Assembly (NCBI RefSeq): GCF_015221995.1
Contig: NZ_JADFFM010000001.1
Coordinates: forward strand, 868,001 to 932,000
Source: Mucilaginibacter boryungensis
GTDB lineage: Bacteria; Bacteroidota; Bacteroidia; Sphingobacteriales; Sphingobacteriaceae
Direction of reading: 5' to 3'
Length of the DNA: 64,000 bases
Positions 26,433 through 36,235 of this stretch are shown one piece after another (the stretch's first letter is position 1; every line of letters starts with the position of its first letter). The notes below the pieces were generated by a model. The model was not told the origin of the DNA. It saw nothing but the letters and a program-made list of their open reading frames with translations, and did no database searches. The position numbers and the translations under genes are program-made.

Positions 26433-29303
26433 ATGATGAGAAAATTTACAAAACCTAATTCACTTCTTCGCGGGCATTCGCAATCTGTAAAATGGATTGT
26501 CGTTTCGGGGCTTGCGTTGTTGCTTGGAAACCACTCCGAAGCACAGCAAAAAAAGCTGCCTGTTAAAGATACGATAACAGCGGCCGGTTTGCTGATGAAG
26601 CCCGTGCCGCTATTGTATGGCGCACAGCAAAAAAAGTACATTACCGGTGCCGTTTCGGCTATATCGGGTGCCGATGTAAGTAACACCCCGGGTACCAACC
26701 GCTTAAATTCGCTTTCAGGGCGTTTAACTGGCCTTTCAGTAACACAGCTTAGCGGGTTACCCAGCTCGGAAGATAATTTCTACCAGGTAAGGGGTTTCCA
26801 TTCGTTTGTGGGTAGCGGCAGGCCAATGGTACTTATAAACAACAGGCTTGACGATATTAATGAAATTGAACCGCACGATATTGAAAGCATTACGGTGCTT
26901 AAAGATGCTGCCGCAACCGCATTGTATGGGCTTAATGGGGCAAATGGTATTATACTGATTACCACCAAACGCGGGCAAACCGGTAAAATCAAGATCAGCT
27001 ATAATGCCGAATCTTCTTTTCAGCAGCCAACGCGCTTGCCAAAATTTTTAGATTCCTATAACTACGCGTTGCTTTATAATGAAGCTCAATTAAATGATAA
27101 CCCTACGGCAACACCTAAATACAATGCGGCCGCGTTGCAGGCTTATCAAAACGGAAGCGATCCGTTCCTTTATCCTAACGTAAACTGGATAGATCAAACA
27201 TTAAAAAACTCGTCGCTGCAAATAAGGAATAACATTAATATATCAGGCGGGGGCGATCAGGTTAAATATTATTTTTCAGCCAGCTATTTATACGATAATG
27301 GCATATTTAAGGTTGATAAAAGCATTAATACCTACAATACCAATTCAAACCTTGGTGTTTTTAATGTTCGTGGCAATGTAGATATCAACGCCTCCAAATA
27401 CCTGGTGATATCTGCCGATCTGCGTTCTAAGCGTGAAACACGTAACGCACCGGGCCCATTAGCATTTAGTTCGCCTACTTACGATCAAACAATTTTCACC
27501 GCTATTTATAGTACACCGGCTAACGCTTACCCGGTTAAAAATGCCGATGGATCTTTAGGCGGTAATGCAACTTATACCAATAACCCTTACGGTACACTGA
27601 ATTATGCCGGGTATACTAACTATCTCAGCACATCATTAACCGGCAGCATGGGTTTTGCTTACGACCTTGGCACTTTAACCAAAGGCCTAAAAGTAAAAGT
27701 TGACTTTGGCTTTACCAACTACGATGAATTGCAGGTAAGCAGGGGCAAAACATTTGCAGTATATACACCGCTTACTGCCACTACCTACACAAAAATTAAT
27801 GCTGATGGTATAGTATCGGCTTCAAGTGGTGGCTATACAGCCCGTCAGCGTATTTACGATCACTTTGCTATGTTGAATTATGACAGGGAGTTTGGCGATC
27901 ATAGCATAAACGCTATGGCAATGTATGAATTGCAACAGTTAGATAACGCGAGCGTAAACACGCTCGCACAGAACTTCCAGGGCCCCAAAGGCCGGTTATC
28001 TTATCGTTTTAAAAACAGGTACCTGGTCGATTTCGTAGCGGCATACCAGGGAAGCGAACAGTACCCGCCTAACCACCGTTATGGTTTTTTCCCGGCAGTA
28101 TCGGCAGGATGGATCATCTCAGATGAACCTTTTCTTAAAGGAAGCGCTATCGATCTGTTTAAGATCAGGGGCTCGTATGGCAAAACAGGTAATCAGGTCA
28201 ACGGTCTGTATTTTGATTATCTCAGCTCGTACACCCAGGCAGCCAGCTTAGGCGGCTCTTTTGGCACCACGCCAGCCCCAAGTACAGGCGGATATCAAAA
28301 CCAAATTGCCAACCCGTTGGTAACCTGGGAAAGCGATCTGAAAACGAATATAGGCTTAGATCTTGCTTTTTTACATAACCGGCTTAGCGCATCAGTTGAT
28401 GTGTTTAAAGAACGCACCACAAATATTATGGTTACCAATTCCATATCAGCCATGTATGGTGCCAGAATTAACACCCCAAGCGGCATTTTTGAAGACCGGG
28501 GTTTAGAAGTGCAGGCCGCGTGGACAGACCATGTCGGTAGCCTGGAATACACCATAGGCGGTAACCTGTCTGTAGCAAAAAACAAGATCGTATTCCAAAA
28601 CGAAGCCGCCAGGAATTATCCGTGGATGTATCAAACCGGAAACCCGTATGGTTCGCGTATGGGCTATGTTTTCGATCGTTATTTTACAGAAGCCGATATA
28701 GCATCGGGCAACTATCCTAATCAATCATCATTAGGAACACAAAAAGCCGGCGATTTAAAATATAAAGATTTAAACGGCGACAATGTTATTGATGCTAATG
28801 ACATTGCTGTTATTGGTGCTGCCAAATATCCCGAAGTGAACTTTGGCGCTAATTTGGGATTGAAATACCACGCATTTGATTTGAATATGTTTTTCCAGGG
28901 CACAAGCCATGGCACTACCTACAATTCAGGGCCTACCGTTTACGAGTTTGTTAACAGCGGTAAAGGCAACGTAGTAGAACATCACCTGGATAGGTGGACG
29001 CCAGGATCAGGCCAATCGGCCGCATATCCGCGACTAACACTTACCAATACAAACAACTTTGTTACCAGTTCCTTCTGGCTTAAAGATAATTCATTCGTAA
29101 GGCTTAAATATGTTGAAGCAGGCTATACACTACCTGTAAACTTGCTTAAGAAAATCGGCGTATCCAGTACACGTGTATTTGTAAATGGATATAATGTGCT
29201 GCTTTGGGATAAGGTTAAAGAGAAAGATCCCGAAGCAAACGATAGTGGTTTGACTTACCCGCTTCAGCGCTCTTTCAGTATAGGGCTTAACTTGAAATTT
29301 TAA
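26433..29303 (+). CDS. SusC/RagA-type TonB-dependent outer-membrane transporter, short form
   Basis: A 956-residue TonB-linked beta-barrel. After a signal peptide (VVSGLALLLGNHSEAQ) it enters the plug almost directly: ITGAVSAISGADVSNTPGTN, then the plug signature ESITVLKDAAATALYGLNGANG (split around residues 150-171), and the barrel ends in the aromatic LNLKF. The N-terminal carboxypeptidase-regulatory-like domain seen in most SusC proteins, and in the second SusC here, is missing. It imports oligosaccharides together with the SusD lipoprotein 18 bp downstream. Transcribed from the operator-controlled promoter at 25965. Two ATG codons (26433 and 26436) are both possible starts. Confidence 0.92.
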   Translation: MMRKFTKPNSLLRGHSQSVKWIVVSGLALLLGNHSEAQQKKLPVKDTITAAGLLMKPVPLLYGAQQKKYITGAVSAISGADVSNTPGTNRLNSLSGRLTGLSVTQLSGLPSSEDNFYQVRGFHSFVGSGRPMVLINNRLDDINEIEPHDIESITVLKDAAATALYGLNGANGIILITTKRGQTGKIKISYNAESSFQQPTRLPKFLDSYNYALLYNEAQLNDNPTATPKYNAAALQAYQNGSDPFLYPNVNWIDQTLKNSSLQIRNNINISGGGDQVKYYFSASYLYDNGIFKVDKSINTYNTNSNLGVFNVRGNVDINASKYLVISADLRSKRETRNAPGPLAFSSPTYDQTIFTAIYSTPANAYPVKNADGSLGGNATYTNNPYGTLNYAGYTNYLSTSLTGSMGFAYDLGTLTKGLKVKVDFGFTNYDELQVSRGKTFAVYTPLTATTYTKINADGIVSASSGGYTARQRIYDHFAMLNYDREFGDHSINAMAMYELQQLDNASVNTLAQNFQGPKGRLSYRFKNRYLVDFVAAYQGSEQYPPNHRYGFFPAVSAGWIISDEPFLKGSAIDLFKIRGSYGKTGNQVNGLYFDYLSSYTQAASLGGSFGTTPAPSTGGYQNQIANPLVTWESDLKTNIGLDLAFLHNRLSASVDVFKERTTNIMVTNSISAMYGARINTPSGIFEDRGLEVQAAWTDHVGSLEYTIGGNLSVAKNKIVFQNEAARNYPWMYQTGNPYGSRMGYVFDRYFTEADIASGNYPNQSSLGTQKAGDLKYKDLNGDNVIDANDIAVIGAAKYPEVNFGANLGLKYHAFDLNMFFQGTSHGTTYNSGPTVYEFVNSGKGNVVEHHLDRWTPGSGQSAAYPRLTLTNTNNFVTSSFWLKDNSFVRLKYVEAGYTLPVNLLKKIGVSSTRVFVNGYNVLLWDKVKEKDPEANDSGLTYPLQRSFSIGLNLKF

Positions 29304-29321
29304 TCCTTAATAATAACGGAT

Positions 29322-31067
29322 ATGAAAAAACTAATATTTTCAATTGTATTTATAGCCGGGATACTGGTCTTTCAATCATGCTCTAATGATAAGATAAATT
29401 CCATACCGGCAGATTTTGCTACGGCAGATCAGGTTGCTATTAACAGTGCAAACGTAAAAGCTTACATCAATAACTTATATACATTTGTTCCAAGGGGGTA
29501 TAACCGTTTAGATACCGACCCTAATGTTGATGATATTGCAACCGGTGCTGTACCAGGCGCTCCTGGTAAAAATGCATTGACAGCAATGGTTGCTTCTGCA
29601 ACCGACGAGGCTGTACACGCAACCCGAAATTCAGCAGCTGAAAAATGGGGAACAGGCCAATGGAGCGCTAGTTCGAACAATAACTGGGATACACAGATCA
29701 AGATAGATTATACCGGTATCAGGCGTACATTCTCTTATACCGAAGATATAGCGCCCAAATTGCCAATTGGTCCGGGCGCTAATGAAATCTCCACCACATT
29801 ACGCGATCAATACCTGGGTGAAGCATTGTTTATACGGGCCCTGCTTAATTTCGAATTGCTAAAACGCTATGGCGGTTATCCAATTGTTAAAACCCAGCTT
29901 GCTGCCGATGGCAATTTTAATATTCCAAGAAACACCTACGACGAATGTACTAAGTATATTTCTGACCTGTGCGACCAGGCCCAGGCGCTGTTACCGGCAA
30001 CCTATACAACTGTTGCTACAGACTTTGGCCGTGCTACAAAAGGCGCTTGTATGGCGTTAAAAGCTCGCTTACTACTTTACGCAGCAAGTCCGTTAAACAA
30101 TGCCAGTAATGATATTACTAAGTGGCAGGCCGCTGCCGCTGCCGCTGCCGCTATCATCAGCACGGGTACTTATAGTTTATACCCTGCCGGTACTGCAGGT
30201 GCAGGTTACGAATCGTTTTTCCTGACGATTGCCGGAAATCCTGAGATCATTTTTTCAAGATTGGATCCGGCGAGTTCTGATATAGACCAATTAAACGGTC
30301 TGCCCAGCATTAACCTTGGTTATGGCGGTACATGCCCCACATTAGATCTGGTTAATGACTATGAAACCCTGGACGGTAAGCCTTTTGACTGGAATAACCC
30401 GGCCATGGCAGCCTCGCCATTTACCAACAGGGACCCGCGTTTTGCTAAAACTATTCTTTATAATGGCGCAGTTTGGACAGGCGGGACAACTGTTGATACT
30501 TATGAAGGCGGCAAGGATATTACAGGTAACCCTTACCCTACCCGCACCGGTTTTTATCTGCGGAAATTTATGGGCATTAACGCACGGTGGATAGCCCCGA
30601 TAAGTAATGTCAACCATAGTTTTCCGCTTTTTAGATATGCCGAGGTATTACTGAACTATGCCGAAGCCATGAATGAAGCTTATGGCCCGGATAATGCCAG
30701 CACATTTACTTTAACAGCACGACAGGCTATAGCGCTAATACGCACACGCGCAGGGCTTACAGCTAATCAAAGTGTCCCTTTGGCCACTACACAGGCTTTA
30801 ATGCGCACCGCTATTCGCCACGAACGCCGTATTGAGTTGGCTTTTGAAGAACATCGCCATATGGACCTAAGACGATGGATGACAGCGGAAACGGTGCTTA
30901 GTCAGCCAGTTTCTGGCCTTAAGATAGTTAAAACCGGTACTAACACTTTTACTTATACGCCGCAGGTTGTAGAGCAGAGGGTGTTTACAAACAAAATGTA
31001 CCGCTATCCATTTCCGCAAGATGAACTTAGCAGAAACCCAGGTTTAGTTCAAAATCCAGGTTGGTAA
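29322..31067 (+). CDS. SusD/RagB family glycan-binding lipoprotein
   Basis: A 581-residue SusD-family outer-membrane lipoprotein; the leader ends at Cys20 (VFQSC). Family features: the TPR-like helices (LGEALFIRALLNFELLKRYG near 165), the ATKGACMALKARLLLYAASP segment near 240, and the C-terminal SusD region with RHERRIELAFEEHRHMDLRRW (in two parts near 505-525) and final NPGLVQNPGW. It forms the lid over the adjacent SusC barrel. An alanine run near residue 267 reflects a GCC/GCT-rich stretch and is not an error. Its stop precedes the second susC by 20 bp. Confidence 0.92.
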   Translation: MKKLIFSIVFIAGILVFQSCSNDKINSIPADFATADQVAINSANVKAYINNLYTFVPRGYNRLDTDPNVDDIATGAVPGAPGKNALTAMVASATDEAVHATRNSAAEKWGTGQWSASSNNNWDTQIKIDYTGIRRTFSYTEDIAPKLPIGPGANEISTTLRDQYLGEALFIRALLNFELLKRYGGYPIVKTQLAADGNFNIPRNTYDECTKYISDLCDQAQALLPATYTTVATDFGRATKGACMALKARLLLYAASPLNNASNDITKWQAAAAAAAAIISTGTYSLYPAGTAGAGYESFFLTIAGNPEIIFSRLDPASSDIDQLNGLPSINLGYGGTCPTLDLVNDYETLDGKPFDWNNPAMAASPFTNRDPRFAKTILYNGAVWTGGTTVDTYEGGKDITGNPYPTRTGFYLRKFMGINARWIAPISNVNHSFPLFRYAEVLLNYAEAMNEAYGPDNASTFTLTARQAIALIRTRAGLTANQSVPLATTQALMRTAIRHERRIELAFEEHRHMDLRRWMTAETVLSQPVSGLKIVKTGTNTFTYTPQVVEQRVFTNKMYRYPFPQDELSRNPGLVQNPGW

Positions 31068-31087
31068 CCTTATTTCAATTTAAAATC

Positions 31088-34000
31088 ATGAAAATATTAT
31101 ATATACTTTTAATTTTTAGCCTGGTAACTACCGGCGCTTTCGCGCAGGCCATACAGGTAAAAGGTACGGTTAGCGATAGTAAGGGGGCAAGTATCCCCGG
31201 CGTCAGCATTATGGTTGAAGGCACCAAGATCGGAACCGTATCCAGTGTTAACGGTCAATACGTTATCAATGTACCCAATGGTAATGCAACATTGGTATTT
31301 ACTTCATTAGGATATGTCACCAATAAAGTACAGGTAAATGGCCGCAGGGACATTAATGTAACTTTAAGCGACGACGAAGCCACTTCATTAACAGAAGTAC
31401 AAGTTGTAGGCTATGGTACACAAAAGAAGATCAGCGTTACAGCCGCTATTTCAAATATTGAAATGAAGGACCTGCGTAGAGCTGCTCCTTCAAATTTGAG
31501 TAATTCACTTGGTGGCCGTGTGCCGGGCTTAATTGCCAGGATGGGCGATGGGGCTGTTGGCGGTATCCAAAACAGGTATCAAAGCGGTACAATAGATGAT
31601 GCCCAGATATTTATCCGTGGTAAAGGTACCCTGAACAATTCGGCAGCTTTAGTTTTAATTGATGGTGTTGAAGGTTCATTATCGAGGCTAAACCCCGAAG
31701 ATATCGATCAGATAAGTGTATTGAAAGATGCATCGGCAACAGCTGTTTATGGTGTACGTGGCGCTAATGGAGTTATTATTGTTACCACCAGAAAAGGTGT
31801 TGCTGGTAAGCCCAGGGTTAGTGTAACTACTCAGCTTAGAATGATGAAACCGCTGGACTTTCCTAAGTTTGTGGGTTCGTATGACTACGCAACGCTATAT
31901 GATGAGGCCCAAAAGAATTTGTATTCGGCGCAAATTACCCAGGGTGTAATACCGTCTACTACAGTATTTACACCGCTGTATTCAGCAGCTGATATTGAAC
32001 ATTACCGCATAGGTGACGACCCATATGGCCACCCTGATGTGAATTGGGCCAAAGCAATAAATAAAGATCATTATTTTGAAAAGCAAGGTATTGGAAACAT
32101 TTCGGGTGGTACCGATAAGGTAACCTATTATCTAAGCGGTGAGTATGATCAGTCTGGTGGGCTTGCTATTGGAAACTCAGCAAATGGTACCGATTATAAT
32201 GCCAAACGTTATAATTTACGCTCGAACCTTGATTTTAACATAACTAAAACCACCCAACTGGCCGTTAAACTGAATGGCTTGCTGAATGACCTTACTGCAC
32301 AGTCAACAGGCGAAAGCAGCGGGCAGCGTGTTAATGGAGTTGGTTATTACTATATTGTAGTGCGGGCGCCTAATGAAGGACAACCTTATAATCCAAATGG
32401 CAGCTATAATTGGGGTAAAGGCTTAGGCTGGAATGGTGTTGCCGATTTGTTATCTGCCAACGTTTATAAACGTGTCAGCAATAATCTTTCATCAAACTTT
32501 GTATTAAACCAGGACCTTAAATTTATCACTCCTGGACTTTCGGCCAAAGTATTATATGGGTTAACTTATGGCGCGGGCTCAACCAAAACGTTGGTGCAAG
32601 GCCCAAGCTTTTACAGTTATGATGTAAATACAGGCATATATACCTTACAAAGGCCAACAATTGTACCAAGCTATACAGCAGTTGGCGATGGGTTTCAACC
32701 CTTTACGCGTAACCAGGAATTGAACGCATCACTAAATTATGCCAAAACAATTGCTAAAGATCATAATATTACCGCATTAGCTGTTGCCACACAATCTACA
32801 AGTGAATCCCAGTTGGTGCTGCCGCGATACTTTCAAGGGGTATCTGGCCGCGTAACTTACGATTATAAACACAAATACCTTGTAGAAGGCAACGTGGGAT
32901 ATAATGGATCAGACGCCTTTAACAAGGATCATCGTTATGCGCTCTTCCCGGCAGCAGGTTTAGGTTGGGTAATTTCCGAAGAAAAATTTGTGAAGGATAA
33001 TATAAAAGCCCTGGATTTTTTGAAAATACGTGCCGACTATGGCGAGGTAGGTAATGATAAATTAAATAATGGCTTTGCCTATTTTTATCAGTACAATTTT
33101 GCGGTACCAGGGGCTGGCGGTACATCAGACGCTTCAAATGGTAACTACAGCCTTGGGCTTAATGGCGTTAACCAGGCCGGCTACAGGGAAGGAACTTTAG
33201 GTAACGACCAGGTAACCTGGGAAGTTGCCAGGAAAGCAGACTTAGGTTTGGAAATGAAATTTTTTAACAGCCGTTTAAGTTTTACCGGAGATGTGTTTTA
33301 TGCCAGGACCAATAATATATTGCAGGTAAGGGCCGATGCGCCAATATATAGCGGGTTATCATCGCGGTTACCGGCTTTAAATATTGGCCAGGTAACTAAT
33401 AAAGGCTTAGAGCTTACGTTGGGGTATGCAGACAATGCTGGTGATTGGAACTATAGCATAGAAGCTAACTATACTTATGTACATAATAATATTGATTATA
33501 GAGGCGAGGCTATAAAAGCTTATCCGTGGCTGTATTCTACCGGTCATCCCATCGGTACAGAAGCGCTGTATACCTGGACAGGCAAATTTTATAGCGCTGA
33601 AGATATTGCCAATCCTAAAGTTGCTAAACCTGCCGGCCAAATTATACCAGGCGACCTCATGTTTGCCGACTTAAACGGTGATGGCGTGATCGATCCGAAT
33701 GACCAGGCTTACCAGGGCTATAACGAAACGCCAGAAATAATGTATGGGTTAAACCTGAATGTAGGCTACAAAGGGTTTTACCTGTCAACAAACTGGTACG
33801 GGGCTGCACATGTAGCTTATAGGCCTTCGGGTGCATTATTAAATGAATTTGCATTCCAGGTTCAACCATACCAACGGGATGGCCGCTGGGTATATGATCC
33901 TTCCCGTGGTTTAGATACCCGTGCTACAGCTACTTATCCAGCTTTGGTGGTAGGCGGTTCTACAACACAAAAACTTGGCGGTGGTGCATCAACCTTTAAT

Positions 34001-34267
34001 AAGCTGGATGCCAGTTATGTAAGGCTTAGGGCGGCTGAATTTGGGTATGATTTTCCCAAATCGATTGCAAAAAAACTCCGCCTATCCAACTTACGGGTAT
34101 TTGTAAGCGGTTCAAATCTCCTCACATTTACACCGCTTAAAAAATATCATATCGACCCGGAATATATCGGCGCAAGCAATGCCGATGGTTCTTCCAATGG
34201 TGCCAATACAGGTGTGTATTCACCGCAAAACAAATTTTTTGCCGCAGGGCTTAACGTAACTTTTTAG
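31088..34267 (+). CDS. SusC/RagA-type TonB-dependent outer-membrane transporter, full length
   Basis: About 1059 residues. I use the ATG at 31088 because it starts a clean signal peptide (ILYILLIFSLVTTGAFAQ); a TTG at 31061 overlaps the susD stop and is unlikely. Domains: carboxypeptidase-regulatory-like domain (VKGTVSDSKGASIPGVSI, to about residue 100), TonB-box region (EVQVVGYGTQKK), plug with QISVLKDASATAVYGVRGA (near 220), then a 22-strand barrel ending NVTF. It is followed after 11 bp by its own SusD. Two different tandem pairs imply recognition of two related glycans or of long and short forms of one. Confidence 0.92.
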   Translation: MKILYILLIFSLVTTGAFAQAIQVKGTVSDSKGASIPGVSIMVEGTKIGTVSSVNGQYVINVPNGNATLVFTSLGYVTNKVQVNGRRDINVTLSDDEATSLTEVQVVGYGTQKKISVTAAISNIEMKDLRRAAPSNLSNSLGGRVPGLIARMGDGAVGGIQNRYQSGTIDDAQIFIRGKGTLNNSAALVLIDGVEGSLSRLNPEDIDQISVLKDASATAVYGVRGANGVIIVTTRKGVAGKPRVSVTTQLRMMKPLDFPKFVGSYDYATLYDEAQKNLYSAQITQGVIPSTTVFTPLYSAADIEHYRIGDDPYGHPDVNWAKAINKDHYFEKQGIGNISGGTDKVTYYLSGEYDQSGGLAIGNSANGTDYNAKRYNLRSNLDFNITKTTQLAVKLNGLLNDLTAQSTGESSGQRVNGVGYYYIVVRAPNEGQPYNPNGSYNWGKGLGWNGVADLLSANVYKRVSNNLSSNFVLNQDLKFITPGLSAKVLYGLTYGAGSTKTLVQGPSFYSYDVNTGIYTLQRPTIVPSYTAVGDGFQPFTRNQELNASLNYAKTIAKDHNITALAVATQSTSESQLVLPRYFQGVSGRVTYDYKHKYLVEGNVGYNGSDAFNKDHRYALFPAAGLGWVISEEKFVKDNIKALDFLKIRADYGEVGNDKLNNGFAYFYQYNFAVPGAGGTSDASNGNYSLGLNGVNQAGYREGTLGNDQVTWEVARKADLGLEMKFFNSRLSFTGDVFYARTNNILQVRADAPIYSGLSSRLPALNIGQVTNKGLELTLGYADNAGDWNYSIEANYTYVHNNIDYRGEAIKAYPWLYSTGHPIGTEALYTWTGKFYSAEDIANPKVAKPAGQIIPGDLMFADLNGDGVIDPNDQAYQGYNETPEIMYGLNLNVGYKGFYLSTNWYGAAHVAYRPSGALLNEFAFQVQPYQRDGRWVYDPSRGLDTRATATYPALVVGGSTTQKLGGGASTFNKLDASYVRLRAAEFGYDFPKSIAKKLRLSNLRVFVSGSNLLTFTPLKKYHIDPEYIGASNADGSSNGANTGVYSPQNKFFAAGLNVTF

Positions 34268-34278
34268 TAATAAGGATT

Positions 34279-36075
34279 ATGAAAAAGATATTTCTAACTA
34301 TAAGCATGCTGATACTTTTAAGCACGGCATGTACTAAAGATGGATCAAAATTAATTGACCCTACAACAGTTATAGGCATAAATGCTGCATTTGGTAATGC
34401 TAATAATGCCAATCAATTTCTGTTGGATATTTATCGCGCTATACTGCCTGTATTGCCAAGAACAGACTTTGCAGGTTCTCGTTGGCGAAATAATTACCTG
34501 TTGGATGTAGCAGATGAAAATGGGTCGACCAATGCACAGGGCAATCAAATAGTCCGCGATTGGAATGCAGGTGCTGTAACCGCGGGTAGTACTGGTGTCT
34601 TCTCTTATAAGGATTGGACTGATAGCTATGCATCCATCCGTGCCTGTAATCTTTTTCTGGCGCATATTAACGATGTACCGTATGATGCACAATTTCAATA
34701 CGATGCAGCTGCCAAAAAAATACGTATTGCCGAGGCTAAATGGTTATTAGCATTTAATTATGCTGAATTGGCTAAGGAATTTGGCGGTCTGCCCATAATT
34801 AAAGGGGTGCTGGATCCTTCGTCAGATTTTAATATTCCACGAAGCACCTATGATGAAACCATTGCCTATATTACCGGTTTATGCGACGAAGCAGCGGCAG
34901 ACCTACCATTAGTTTATAGTGATGCTGATTTGGGCAGGGCTACCAAAGGTGCCGCGCTGGCGCTTAAGGCACGTATGCTATTATATGCCGCCAGTCCGCT
35001 GTGGAATGATAGTAGTGCCCCGAACGACACTTACTTAAGTGGTAAATATGATGCCACAAAATGGCAAAAAGCAGCCCAGGCCGCAAAAGATGTAATGGAC
35101 CTGAACCAGTATCAGCTTTATCCTGATCTTTCTACTTTGTTTACCAGCCGTACTAATTCCGAGATAATTTATGCACGCATGCAGGAACCAATGGCGTATT
35201 TTACAGCTACAAATGTTCCATATAAGTTATATCCCTCAGGTGCTTATCCTGTAGGCGGCAACAATCAGGTAACCTACAATATGGTTAAACAATATGAGGT
35301 GCTTAAAGGTGGCGTGGCCTATTCCATAGATGATGCATCATCTGGCTACAACCCGCAGGACCCGTATAAAAACCGCGATCCACGTTTTTACCGTGATTGT
35401 ATTTATAATGGGGCTAAAGTATTGAATAAAACAGCCGAGTTTGGAACTGTTGCTGCAGGGGTAACTAAGGTTGTAGCGCATAATAATGTGATCGTTAGCC
35501 CTTACGATACTTATGTGTTCAGCACCAAATTCTGCGACCTTACTTTAAATATTACTGCTGATGCCCGTACCCCATCAGCCAATGGCAGAACCGGCCAGAA
35601 TTATCCTTATTTAAGATATGCTGAAATATTAATGAACTATGCTGAAGCGATGAACGAGGCCTATGGCCCCGAAGCTTTAGGCCCAGGATTTACAATGACA
35701 GCTTTACAAGCTGTTAATCAGGTGCGTACCAGGGCAAAATATGTTGCAGGTAAACAAGAGTATTTAGGCCAAACCGGTGGCATGCCGCCAATTCCATCAG
35801 GCTTAAGCCAAAGTGCATTCCGTACAATATTACAACACGAGCGCAGGGTTGAGTTTAGTTTTGAAGAACACTATTTCTGGGATATCCGCCGTTGGAAACA
35901 AACACCCAATAATACTATCCAGGCGCAAATACCGGTTTGGACATCGCCTACAACGGTACAATATCAGATAACAACAATTGATAACCGTTACTGGGACCCT
36001 AAAATGTTACGTATGCCCATACCACAGTCTGAATTGTTTGCAAACCCTAAGTTGCAGCAAAACCCTGGATGGTAA
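34279..36075 (+). CDS. SusD/RagB family glycan-binding lipoprotein
   Basis: A 598-residue SusD-family lipoprotein with lipobox LSTAC (Cys18). Diagnostic segments are EAKWLLAFNYAELAKEFGGL (near 152), ATKGAALALKARMLLYAASP (near 228), YLRYAEILMNYAEAMNEAYG (near 446) and HERRVEFSFEEHYFWDIRRW (near 531), ending NPKLQQNPGW. It pairs with the SusC upstream. A strong hairpin after its stop (36116-36150) separates it from the lyase gene. Confidence 0.92.
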   Translation: MKKIFLTISMLILLSTACTKDGSKLIDPTTVIGINAAFGNANNANQFLLDIYRAILPVLPRTDFAGSRWRNNYLLDVADENGSTNAQGNQIVRDWNAGAVTAGSTGVFSYKDWTDSYASIRACNLFLAHINDVPYDAQFQYDAAAKKIRIAEAKWLLAFNYAELAKEFGGLPIIKGVLDPSSDFNIPRSTYDETIAYITGLCDEAAADLPLVYSDADLGRATKGAALALKARMLLYAASPLWNDSSAPNDTYLSGKYDATKWQKAAQAAKDVMDLNQYQLYPDLSTLFTSRTNSEIIYARMQEPMAYFTATNVPYKLYPSGAYPVGGNNQVTYNMVKQYEVLKGGVAYSIDDASSGYNPQDPYKNRDPRFYRDCIYNGAKVLNKTAEFGTVAAGVTKVVAHNNVIVSPYDTYVFSTKFCDLTLNITADARTPSANGRTGQNYPYLRYAEILMNYAEAMNEAYGPEALGPGFTMTALQAVNQVRTRAKYVAGKQEYLGQTGGMPPIPSGLSQSAFRTILQHERRVEFSFEEHYFWDIRRWKQTPNNTIQAQIPVWTSPTTVQYQITTIDNRYWDPKMLRMPIPQSELFANPKLQQNPGW

Positions 36076-36115
36076 ATATTTATGTAGCTAATTAAACGCT
36101 CAAAATGCTAAGAAT

Positions 36116-36150
36116 ACTTCATGCGCTGCCTTTATAACAGCGCATGAAGT
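36116..36150 (+). terminator. 13-bp perfect hairpin after the second susD
   Basis: ACTTCATGCGCTG (36116-36128) and CAGCGCATGAAGT (36138-36150) form a perfect stem with a 9-nt loop. No T-tract follows, so it may be a processing or mRNA-stabilising hairpin that lowers expression of the downstream lyase rather than a full terminator. Confidence 0.5.
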
Positions 36151-36235
36151 TACAAAATTATGAACGTGTGAATTTTGATAAACCAGTGATTGAAAGAATA
36201 ACGTCTGTGTCAAATAGCCCCGACTGAATATCAGC

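Noticed and set aside
30127..30153. Short GCC/GCT repeat in susD
   Set aside because: It encodes an alanine-rich helix in frame within a SusD protein; not a mobile or regulatory repeat.
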